DNA of 7,449 nucleotides from an uncultured Mycoplasmatota bacterium. Its GTDB lineage: Bacteria > Bacillota_I > Bacilli_A > RF39 > UBA660. The DNA is taken from the NCBI GenBank assembly GCA_947384645.1, contig CANDHX010000067.1:1-7449 (forward strand). The letters are read 5' to 3'. Within the stretch, counting starts at the first letter, position 1. The number at the start of each line of letters is the position of its first letter. The notes beneath the pieces are model-generated. The model saw nothing but the letters and a program-made list of their open reading frames with translations. It was not told the origin of the DNA and made no database searches. The position numbers were made by a program, and so were the translations under genes. Shown in pieces: positions 1 to 6,560 of the stretch.

Positions 1-1284
1 CTCATCTTTCACGATACCTTTGATCAAATCTAGGGTGTCTTTTCTCGTTCCGTCCTTATTGAAAAGCTTCTTGAGTACTCTAAATCGAGAAACTAACTTT
101 TCTCTAGAGTTACATTTTCTAAAATGAACTGTGAATCTTTGGTCGAGCGATATTTCTTTTTCTGAAATCTTTTTGACTCTCTCTATATTATAATCGATAT
201 CCATATCTTTTGTTTTAGAAGCAACATAATTTGAAAAGAGATTTATTCCAAAAGAAGAGAAAAATTTTAAAGCTTTGATAAAACCCGTCGCATACATTTC
301 GGCATAAAATTCACTTGGAGTATATTCTTTATCGACAAATATTCTATCCATATCGACTTTCATTATCACCATATTCATGAGCACCCTCAAAGTCTCAATA
401 TCTATTTCATTTTTTTGGAGCAATACGACACTTTTTAACATATCCGCTTCATAAAAGGCTATTTGAAAAAGCTCTATATAGTTTAAAGAAATAAATCCGT
501 CTATCAAAGACGTATCGATAGTGATGCTCATATTATCTATATCGTGAGTGCTTTTTGCCTTATTTTCTAATCCCTCTTGAAAGAGCACATGAACTTCGAT
601 TTTAAAGCTTTCTAAGTAATCCTCGATAGTAGAAGAGACGAGTTTCATTGCGACTTCTCTATCGAAAATGTGATTGTCTTTAAGGGCGTGATTTCTAAGC
701 ATACAGGTAACGATTCCCATATCGACTCTACTGTTTGTGCTATTCTTTATGTAATCTAGTAACAATTGAAAATCTTTAATGCTCAAGCTCTCTTTTCTAT
801 CCAATGAAGAAAATATATCTTTCATCAAAACTTCTACTATGCCGTCATAATCGATTGCCGAAGTAAAGACATATTCGTATAGAGTTTTAAACTCTTCTAT
901 ATATTTAGCGTATAGATCGTTTTCTTTAGCAAACTCAAACCCCTTAAAAAGCCTAGTTTTTAAAAGGCATTCTGGATTCTTCTTAAATTCATCTAAGAGA
1001 AAATCGTCAAAAAAAGATTTGATGAAATCTATCCTACCCTTGGTTAGCGAATCCAAATCGTCCTTTTTTACTTCATTATAAATAGAGAAAAGATTTCGAG
1101 AAAAAAGAGCATCTTCTATGAATTTAAGCATTGCTCCTAAGTAGACGCTTTTTTTAATTCCTTGAAAGTATTCACTATTCTCATCGAATTCGTTTTTAAA
1201 CATGTCGTAAAGAGCTGGATTTGTCAAAATGCTATTTAAGAAATTAGGGGGAAGCATTTTTTCGTTTATTTCGTCTTGAAACAT
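1..1284 (-). CDS. Unrecognised protein, 428 residues visible, C-terminus off the left edge
   Basis: I translated this frame by hand from the ATG at 1284 to base 1. It stays open for all 428 codons with no stop, so it is a real gene whose 3' end lies outside the window. The start is well supported: GAGGTG sits 5 bases upstream of the ATG, and the protein begins MFQDEINEKMLPPNFL. The product is rich in Lys, Glu, Asp, Phe and Ile and looks mostly alpha-helical and soluble. I see no signal peptide, no convincing membrane segment and no familiar catalytic motif. A short polar stretch LRNHALKDNH lies near residues 196-205, but I cannot tie it to a family. The gene overlaps the end of the 72-residue ORF by 19 bases and is third in a parC-led operon, so translation of the two is probably coupled. 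TCGA-rich composition matches its neighbours, giving no sign of recent transfer. Function unknown. Confidence 0.88.
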   Translation of the reverse strand, partial: MFQDEINEKMLPPNFLNSILTNPALYDMFKNEFDENSEYFQGIKKSVYLGAMLKFIEDALFSRNLFSIYNEVKKDDLDSLTKGRIDFIKSFFDDFLLDEFKKNPECLLKTRLFKGFEFAKENDLYAKYIEEFKTLYEYVFTSAIDYDGIVEVLMKDIFSSLDRKESLSIKDFQLLLDYIKNSTNSRVDMGIVTCMLRNHALKDNHIFDREVAMKLVSSTIEDYLESFKIEVHVLFQEGLENKAKSTHDIDNMSITIDTSLIDGFISLNYIELFQIAFYEADMLKSVVLLQKNEIDIETLRVLMNMVIMKVDMDRIFVDKEYTPSEFYAEMYATGFIKALKFFSSFGINLFSNYVASKTKDMDIDYNIERVKKISEKEISLDQRFTVHFRKCNSREKLVSRFRVLKKLFNKDGTRKDTLDLIKGIVKDE

Positions 1285-1484
1285 TTTCCCACCTCTAATT
1301 CCCTCATTTTTTCTCTTACCAAATAAGAACCGATGATTTCTAAATCCTCGAGTTTCTGTTTGTCGGTCAAACAGTTTTTTTCTTTATACTTAAAAGTATG
1401 ATAAGCAAGAAGCTCAATCGGTATCATTATAGTCGATGCTTCGAGAAGCTCCCACGGATATTTATTCTTTTTCTTTTCTTCCAT
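1266..1484 (-). CDS. Small unrecognised charged protein, 72 residues
   Basis: This short gene is sandwiched between parC and a long downstream ORF. Its ATG is 3 bases after the parC TAG stop, and its TAA stop lies 19 bases inside the next gene. That packing on one strand supports a real, co-transcribed gene although I do not recognise the product. The protein begins with a lysine-rich stretch (MEEKKKNKYPWELL), has a modestly hydrophobic patch near residues 18-28, and continues as a charged, probably helical segment from about residue 40 to 65. The patch is too short and broken to be a confident membrane segment, and there is no signal peptide. The ribosome site is weak: an AGG about 10 bases before the ATG, inside the parC end, so translation may depend on ribosomes finishing parC. 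It could be a small partner of the next gene; that is inference from position only. Confidence 0.7.
   Translation of the reverse strand: MEEKKKNKYPWELLEASTIMIPIELLAYHTFKYKEKNCLTDKQKLEDLEIIGSYLVREKMRELEVGKCFKTK
1285..1296 (-). promoter_or_regulatory. Strong ribosome binding site for the unrecognised 428+ residue gene
   Basis: Read on the minus strand this is AGAGGTGGGAAA immediately before the ATG at 1284. The GAGGTG core (1295-1290) matches the anti-Shine-Dalgarno partner exactly and is 5 bases from the start codon. It lies inside the end of the 72-residue ORF. It is the strongest ribosome site in the parC operon and fixes the start of the downstream gene. Confidence 0.8.
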
Positions 1485-1487
1485 CGA

Positions 1488-3980
1488 CTATAACCTAAAA
1501 CCTTCTAAAAAAGATTCGTCGTCGTTGCTTTTATTAGCTTCTTCACTCTTTTCACTTTTTTCTTCTATTACTAAAATCTCTGGGTCTACTACTGCTTTGA
1601 TAAAAGCTTTCGACAATACTGCACTACCCGTGCTAGCAATATCCATGATAGGAATTTCGCTATTCTTTAAAGTCTCGACTTCATCTGCGTATTTAATTGC
1701 AAATTCGTTTTTAGCTTCGCTCAAAAGAGCATTTTGAACCTTATAAATAGTCGACTTTACTTTCTTCAAAACCAAATTTCCTCTTTTAGCACGACTAGCT
1801 GATTCGATTTCCGATAGCTTTATTCGTTTAGCGGTTTTGTGGTCTGTAAAAATCGTCAGATATTCGCTTACTCGAGTTATACATGACCCCATTACTACTT
1901 CGTCGTCATCCTTTAGAGAAATTCCCTTTACACCACTAGTTTTAACACCACTAAGAGGTATTTCGCTCGTATTAAATCTTAGAGAATATCCGTTTTTAGT
2001 TACGATAAACATGTCCTCTGCTTCGATAGTTGCATCCACTAATAAGTCGTTTTCTTTTAACTTAATAGCAGACATTTCCTTGTTATATCTCGTCACGTTA
2101 TATTGACCCAATAAAGTCTTCTTGACCATTCCGTTTTTCGTCGTAAGTATCAAAGCTTTATCACGAGTACCATTGTTTAGAACATAAGAACCTATCACTT
2201 TTTCATCTGGATTTACAGTAACTATATTGCTTATGTGTTTGCCCATGTCTTTCCATTTATTCTCAGGAATTTCATATATAGGAAGAAATATATAATTTCC
2301 CAAATCGGTTAAAATCATAATCTTATCCAAGGTCGATGCTTCATATATATTAAGCGGTGTATCGCCTGGTTTTAATCCTGGGTCGCCTGGCGCTTGGGCA
2401 AAACTTTTTTTGCTCGTCCTTTTTAAGTAGCCGTCGACAGTCAAAACGACCATTACTCTCTCGTTTGCAATTAATTCTTCGGCATTTATTTTTATCTCTG
2501 TCACGGTTTCTCTAATTTCTGTTTTACGTGGCGTAGCATATTCTTTTTTAATTCTCCTAAGAGTCGCCTTGATTTCCCCGTCTAGTTTAGAGCTGTCGTT
2601 CAAAATGTCTTCTAACCTTTTTATTTCTGCTGCTAATTCCTTTAACTTCTCTTCTAGAGTGACGATATCCGTATTGGTGAGCCTATATAGTTGTAACATA
2701 ACTATCGCTGTTGCTTGGTCTTCAGAAAAATCGAATTCTTTAACTAGATTGACGATTGCATCGCTCTTGTTTTTAGAACCTCTTATCACTCTTATTACGT
2801 CGTCTAAAATGCTTATCGCTTTGATTAGACCTTCCGTAATATCGAATTGCTTTCTAGCAAAAGCTAAATCCCATTCGGAAGACTTAGTTACTATTTCCCT
2901 TTGATGAGCGATATAGGCATCTATTATCGGCAAAATTCCGAGTAGCCTAGGTCTTCTACTCACAATCGTAACGTTGTTATAGTTATAACTGGTCTGTAAA
3001 TCGGTGTACTTGAGAAGATAATTCATTACTAGTTCTTTATTAGCACCAGCTTTTAAATCTATTACTATTCTTATATTGGCTTCCTTATCGGATTCGTCCC
3101 TAACTTCGGCAATTCCGTCGACTTTCTTGTCTAATCTAATTTCATCTATTTTCTCGACTAAGTGTTGTTTATTTACATCGAATGGAATTTCGTCTATGAC
3201 GATCTTTTCTTTACCCTTTTCTTTTACGAATTCATACTTGCAGAAAACGGCTATTTTACCCCTTCCGGTTTCATAAGCTTTCCTTAGTCCAGTCGAACCT
3301 TCTACTATTCCGCCGGTAGGAAAATCAGGTCCCTTTACGATATTTAAAATCGTATCTAAGGTACAATTAGGCGAATCGATTCTCTTGATAGTGGCATCAA
3401 CTATCTCTCCTAAATTGTGTGGCGGCATATTTGTTGCATATCCTGCACTTATACCCGTACAACCGTTTACGAGCAAATTTGGAAACCTCGTAGGAAGTAC
3501 AGTAGGCTCTAATTTCGTATCGTCGAAGTTCGGTGCAAAATTGATTTTCATAGCTTCGAACTTGTCGACATCTCCCAAAAGTTCCTCGCTTATTTTAGCT
3601 AAACGGCATTCCGTATAACGATAGGCTGCTGGTGGGTCGCCATCTATTGAACCGTTGTTACCGTCGACTTCTACTAGTATTTCGTTTTGTTTCCAATCCT
3701 GTGAAAGTCTAATTAGAGCATCGTATACAGAAGTATCTCCATGAGGATGATATTTACCTAGTACGATACCTACAGCATTGGCGCATTTTTTAAATTTTTT
3801 ATCGTAAGTGTTGTTATCCTTACTCATTGCATAGAGTATTCTTCGCTGAACTGGTTTTAACCCATCTCGCACGTCTGGTATAGCTCTATCTTGTATTATA
3901 TATTTAGAATAAGTACCGAATCTCTTTTCCATTATTTCTTCGAGACTGTAATTATATATTTTTGTAAGTGTATCTTCCAT
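1488..3980 (-). CDS. parC: DNA topoisomerase IV subunit A (ParC)
   Basis: ParC is the DNA-cleaving and rejoining subunit of the ParC2ParE2 topoisomerase IV, which unlinks daughter chromosomes. Numbering from the start chosen here (830 residues): an N-terminal winged-helix region carries AIPDVRDGLKPVQRRILYAM near 33-52, the quinolone-region motif YHPHGDTSVYDA at 77-88, and GNNGSIDGDPPAA before the catalytic Arg121-Tyr122. ParC-type signatures SQDWK, NFDDTKLEPTVLP and NLLVNGCTGISAGYATN separate it from GyrA. A coiled-coil/gate region runs to about 490. A beta-pinwheel C-terminal domain follows, with a degenerate GyrA box (ASRAKRGNLVLKK, about 728-740) instead of QRRGGKG. The frame extends 10 codons upstream to an ATG at 4010, but that ATG has no ribosome site and overlaps a candidate promoter. 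The ATG at 3980 has AAGGTGG 8 bases upstream. It is first in an operon with two unrecognised genes; no parE adjoins it. The quinolone positions are Thr83 and Asp87. Confidence 0.96.
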   Translation of the reverse strand: MEDTLTKIYNYSLEEIMEKRFGTYSKYIIQDRAIPDVRDGLKPVQRRILYAMSKDNNTYDKKFKKCANAVGIVLGKYHPHGDTSVYDALIRLSQDWKQNEILVEVDGNNGSIDGDPPAAYRYTECRLAKISEELLGDVDKFEAMKINFAPNFDDTKLEPTVLPTRFPNLLVNGCTGISAGYATNMPPHNLGEIVDATIKRIDSPNCTLDTILNIVKGPDFPTGGIVEGSTGLRKAYETGRGKIAVFCKYEFVKEKGKEKIVIDEIPFDVNKQHLVEKIDEIRLDKKVDGIAEVRDESDKEANIRIVIDLKAGANKELVMNYLLKYTDLQTSYNYNNVTIVSRRPRLLGILPIIDAYIAHQREIVTKSSEWDLAFARKQFDITEGLIKAISILDDVIRVIRGSKNKSDAIVNLVKEFDFSEDQATAIVMLQLYRLTNTDIVTLEEKLKELAAEIKRLEDILNDSSKLDGEIKATLRRIKKEYATPRKTEIRETVTEIKINAEELIANERVMVVLTVDGYLKRTSKKSFAQAPGDPGLKPGDTPLNIYEASTLDKIMILTDLGNYIFLPIYEIPENKWKDMGKHISNIVTVNPDEKVIGSYVLNNGTRDKALILTTKNGMVKKTLLGQYNVTRYNKEMSAIKLKENDLLVDATIEAEDMFIVTKNGYSLRFNTSEIPLSGVKTSGVKGISLKDDDEVVMGSCITRVSEYLTIFTDHKTAKRIKLSEIESASRAKRGNLVLKKVKSTIYKVQNALLSEAKNEFAIKYADEVETLKNSEIPIMDIASTGSAVLSKAFIKAVVDPEILVIEEKSEKSEEANKSNDDESFLEGFRL

Positions 3981-3995
3981 ATCCTTAACCACCTT
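3981..3995 (-). promoter_or_regulatory. Ribosome binding site that sets the parC start at 3980
   Basis: On the minus strand AAGGTGG (3995-3989) lies 8 bases before the ATG at 3980. The alternative ATG at 4010 is preceded by a T- and A-rich run with no purine-rich Shine-Dalgarno match. This decides in favour of the 830-residue ParC. A second AAGG only 2 bases from the ATG is too close to serve. Confidence 0.7.
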
Positions 3996-4000
3996 ATCAC

Positions 4001-4030
4001 ATTTTATCATAAATCTAGTTGTTAAGGCAA
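4001..4030 (-). promoter_or_regulatory. Candidate extended -10 promoter for the parC operon
   Basis: On the minus strand TGATAAAAT gives an extended -10 (TG, one base, TAAAAT at 4006-4001). A weak -35 TTGCCT lies at 4030-4025, with an 18-base spacer. Initiation about 7 bases downstream would give a leader of roughly 15-20 bases carrying the AAGGTGG site. It lies just after the terminators of the preceding gene, where a new promoter is needed. The -35 match is poor, so the call is tentative. Confidence 0.4.
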
Positions 4031-4072
4031 ATTTTTTGTTTTAAAGATAGAATAAAATGGAATCGAAAACAC

Positions 4073-4122
4073 AAAAAAAAGAACATCTGATATAGTATAA
4101 ATAAACTAGAAATCAGGTGTTC
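4073..4122 (-). terminator. Rho-independent terminator (second of a tandem pair)
   Basis: The minus strand reads GAACACCTGAT (4122-4112), then a spacer, then ATCAGATGTTC (4091-4081), followed directly by eight T residues (4080-4073). The arms form an 11-bp stem with one G-U pair. Inside it, TAGT (4093-4096) can pair with ACTA (4105-4108) to extend the hairpin over a short internal loop. The plus-strand side lacks an immediate T-run, so it acts for minus-strand transcription. It closes the LRR gene unit and insulates parC. Confidence 0.85.
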
Positions 4123-4149
4123 TAATATCAAAAATTTTAAAGAAATGTT

Positions 4150-4187
4150 AAAAAAGTATTAACCCATGTAAATAAGTTAATATTTTT
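4150..4187 (-). terminator. AT-rich terminator-like hairpin (first of a tandem pair)
   Basis: Starting 8 bases after the stop of the LRR gene, the minus strand has AAAAATATTAAC (4187-4176), a 12-base loop, then GTTAATAC leading into six T residues (4155-4150). TATTAAC and GTTAATA are perfect complements, and the A-tract/T-tract extends the pairing across one G-U. There is little GC in the stem, so it may terminate weakly and leave the stronger hairpin downstream as backup. It could also protect the 3' end of the RNA. Confidence 0.55.
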
Positions 4188-4195
4188 AATATAAA

Positions 4196-6466
4196 TTAAA
4201 CCTTCGATAACTTTATATAGTGCTTTTTCTTATCTAGATAATCTTCTATTTCGAATTTTAGTGCCGTAAGCTCTTTTCCGATGATTAAATCTAACACAGA
4301 TATATCGGTAAAGTTTTCGATATGGAGTGGTTCGATTGTAGATGCCTCATCACCTATTTCGGTTACCAGTTTTCTATAATTTTTCACGACTTCGATAATT
4401 TCCTCGTCTAAAATGATTTTTTTAAATTTTCTTAAGATATTTTTAAGCTTTTCTTTATAAGCACTAGCTCTATCAGGGCTAATGTTATTAGATTCTAATA
4501 ATTTCAGTATATCCAAGCTTAAAGAGGAAGTTAGACAAGACTTTTGTAAATATTTCGGATCATCATATAATACCATATTTATAGAATCTAAAATATTTTT
4601 ATAGTATGTCGAAGTCGAAACAATCGAAGACAACTCTTCAACTAACAAGAGTAATTCTTTATACAAAGAAGTATCGTCTTCATTAAAATCTTTTTTAAAT
4701 TCGTATTTGCTGGTTATCTCTTGAAGTCTTTCTAAGTACTTTTTCTTATTTTCCATATCTAACTTAGCAATCAAATCTTTTATTTTTCTAATGAAAAAAG
4801 CTATATGAGAATTTCCAAATCCTTCCAATTCTACTCTATTTAAACTAAACCTTCCGCACTTTATAAATAACTCATCTATTTTCTTTCTAACATCGTCTAT
4901 ATTAAATGGTTTTTGACTTGAAAAAGGATTTTCATTATCTCTTACAACACGACTGGCTAAAGTTTTCGAGCAATTATCTATGGCATGTTCTAATATAGAA
5001 GCTAACTCATCTAATAAAAGTTGTCTATTTGCCTCTCGAGCAATCGAAATAATCAATGTAACTTTATCTTTATCTGTTTCTATAGTAGTTGGCAAAGATA
5101 TATCCCTATTTAACATACTTTTAAAATCGTTAAGTTTTTCTAACTCGCTTAATAAGTCATCTCGTTTTAATTCGTCGATGATGTTTCTTAAAGCGATTGT
5201 CAAGTCTATTCTCAAAGTATCGGCGTCTTTTCCTAAAGTTAAGGATATTTCCTCATTTAAAGCGTTATCTGGATTAAAATATTCTAAATCATCTTTATAT
5301 TTTTTTAAGAGTCTATCTACTTTGAGAAAAATTTTTTGTTTAGAAGACTCTTCCAATAGCTCGACTACACCTCTAACTTCATCTACTAGACTACTCACTT
5401 CACTTTTTTCTTCTTCAATTAAAGATTTATTATCGTTTCCCTCTAATACATCATCGCCTCTTTTTTCTTCCTTGTCTTCTAAACGCAACTCTATGTGTTC
5501 TATAGAAGTGAAAAACCAAGTTACCGAAAAAATCTCTTTAATGCTCATTTTATTTAATATGACTACTCTTTTTAAGTTTTTAAAATAATCTGGATCGAAA
5601 TAAGATTTAACAAATTCGATTAGACTTCCTTCATTAATTATGTATAGTTCTTCTAAAGTCGAAGGAAACACTTCTTTCTCTAGGCGAGTCGTCGATGAAA
5701 TAGTTAGCTTTTTAATTTTACTGAGTATAAAGGCTCCCTCACCAATAATTCTAACATTTTTAGATAGCTTTACTTCTTCTATTGAATAGCTTACAAAAGC
5801 GGCATCTTTTATTTCGACTAAGCTTTCTGGAAATATAACCGTAATAGAGTTTCCACTTTCAAATGGATTAGCAAAAGCATTTGACTCGATTTTTTTAACG
5901 CCTTCGGGAATAGTGATAACTCCACCCTTATACCGTTTTATACTGAGCTTTAAAACTCCGTCTTCGATAATCCAATTGTCGTCACTTAAAGAAATACCAC
6001 CTTTTATTTCTAGTTCTCTAAGTTCTTTATACTTGAAACGTACTCCCATTTTTTGAAGTTTCATTTCTTCTTTTAAAGTCAATCTATTTTCTTTTATAAT
6101 TATCGAAGGATGCACATAATCGGCAAGTTTCTTTAAATAATTTTTTAAAATGACAAATGCACTTCCTGTACTATTTCTAATTGTAAAAACTTGGGTGTTT
6201 GTAATCGAACTGTCTTTGATATTAAGATGAGTTGTATCTGATATCTCAAAAACTCTAAATTTCGAGATAAACATGCTTATTTCTTCAACGTTATCGGGAA
6301 AGTAAATACAATCTATCCCACTTATTACATGGTCTAGCTCTACTTTTCGAACAGTTTTGGGAACACAAAAATAATCATAAAAAATCTCCGGGTCTTTTAC
6401 TATGTCTTTTAATACCCCATTTTCTATAATACACGATATATTTTTCTCTTTATTGGCTGTTTCCAT
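4196..6466 (-). CDS. BspA-type leucine-rich-repeat protein with long helical C-terminal half, 756 residues
   Basis: The product has two parts. The N-terminal ~330 residues carry leucine-rich-repeat segments of the LRR_5/BspA kind: IIENGVLK near 13-20, FPDNVEEI near 56-63, then a clearer run at 165-275 with IIEDGVLKL, ITIPEGVKKIESNAFAN, FPESLVEIKDAAF and LSKNVRIIGEGAF. After an acidic, low-complexity linker (about 329-358) the remaining ~400 residues are charged and apparently helical, with coiled-coil-like Leu/Lys/Glu spacing, and match no family I know. BspA repeats are known as protein-binding scaffolds and are often secreted. Here there is no signal peptide, membrane anchor or sorting motif, which suggests a cytoplasmic protein. 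The ATG at 6466 has AAGGA 7 bases upstream and a near-consensus promoter just ahead. Terminators follow, so it looks monocistronic. Expression is well supported; the biological role is unknown. Confidence 0.9.
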   Translation of the reverse strand: METANKEKNISCIIENGVLKDIVKDPEIFYDYFCVPKTVRKVELDHVISGIDCIYFPDNVEEISMFISKFRVFEISDTTHLNIKDSSITNTQVFTIRNSTGSAFVILKNYLKKLADYVHPSIIIKENRLTLKEEMKLQKMGVRFKYKELRELEIKGGISLSDDNWIIEDGVLKLSIKRYKGGVITIPEGVKKIESNAFANPFESGNSITVIFPESLVEIKDAAFVSYSIEEVKLSKNVRIIGEGAFILSKIKKLTISSTTRLEKEVFPSTLEELYIINEGSLIEFVKSYFDPDYFKNLKRVVILNKMSIKEIFSVTWFFTSIEHIELRLEDKEEKRGDDVLEGNDNKSLIEEEKSEVSSLVDEVRGVVELLEESSKQKIFLKVDRLLKKYKDDLEYFNPDNALNEEISLTLGKDADTLRIDLTIALRNIIDELKRDDLLSELEKLNDFKSMLNRDISLPTTIETDKDKVTLIISIAREANRQLLLDELASILEHAIDNCSKTLASRVVRDNENPFSSQKPFNIDDVRKKIDELFIKCGRFSLNRVELEGFGNSHIAFFIRKIKDLIAKLDMENKKKYLERLQEITSKYEFKKDFNEDDTSLYKELLLLVEELSSIVSTSTYYKNILDSINMVLYDDPKYLQKSCLTSSLSLDILKLLESNNISPDRASAYKEKLKNILRKFKKIILDEEIIEVVKNYRKLVTEIGDEASTIEPLHIENFTDISVLDLIIGKELTALKFEIEDYLDKKKHYIKLSKV

Positions 6467-6471
6467 AAATA

Positions 6472-6478
6472 CTTCCTT
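6472..6478 (-). promoter_or_regulatory. Ribosome binding site of the LRR gene
   Basis: AAGGAAG on the minus strand has its AAGGA core 7 bases before the ATG at 6466. This supports that ATG as the start. It also leaves a leader of only about 20 bases from the promoter upstream. Confidence 0.75.
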
Positions 6479-6492
6479 TTTAATTTTTTCAT

Positions 6493-6520
6493 ATTATACT
6501 TTAATTTATGCTAAAGTCAA
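6493..6520 (-). promoter_or_regulatory. Near-consensus sigma-A-type promoter of the LRR gene
   Basis: The minus strand has TTGACT (6520-6515), a 16-base spacer, and a perfect TATAAT (6498-6493). The -35 differs from consensus at one base. Transcription should begin near 6486, about 20 bases before the ATG. It sits in the 73-base gap behind the metallopeptidase-like gene, so the LRR gene can be expressed independently and probably strongly. Confidence 0.82.
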
Positions 6521-6522
6521 TG

Positions 6523-6560
6523 CAAAGAGAGGTATTTATTTACACGTTTTTTTCTCTTTG
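6523..6560. repeat. 8-base perfect inverted repeat spanning the upstream gene's stop codon
   Basis: CAAAGAGA (6523-6530) and TCTCTTTG (6553-6560) are perfect complements separated by 22 bases. The left arm lies 2 bases from the -35 of the LRR promoter. No T-tract follows on either strand, so it is not a standard terminator. It could be an operator for the LRR promoter or a 3'-end RNA structure, but a repeat this short in AT-rich DNA may be chance. Confidence 0.3.

Noticed and set aside
1525..3618. Several 66-111 codon plus-strand ORFs inside parC
   Set aside because: They are shadows of parC: Ser/Leu/Ile-rich, unconserved in appearance, and without ribosome sites or promoters.
1488..3980. 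Assignment as gyrase subunit A
   Set aside because: The sequence has ParC-type signatures (KPVQRR, SQDWK, GNNGSIDGDPPAA, NFDDT) and a degenerate rather than canonical GyrA box.
3981..4010. ATG at 4010 as the ParC start
   Set aside because: It has no ribosome site, overlaps a candidate -10 element, and a better start with AAGGTGG lies 10 codons downstream.
4980..5588. 202-codon plus-strand ORF inside the LRR gene
   Set aside because: It is antisense to a well-supported gene, has no ribosome site before its ATG, and its Ser-rich composition is what the reverse strand of the charged helical region would give.
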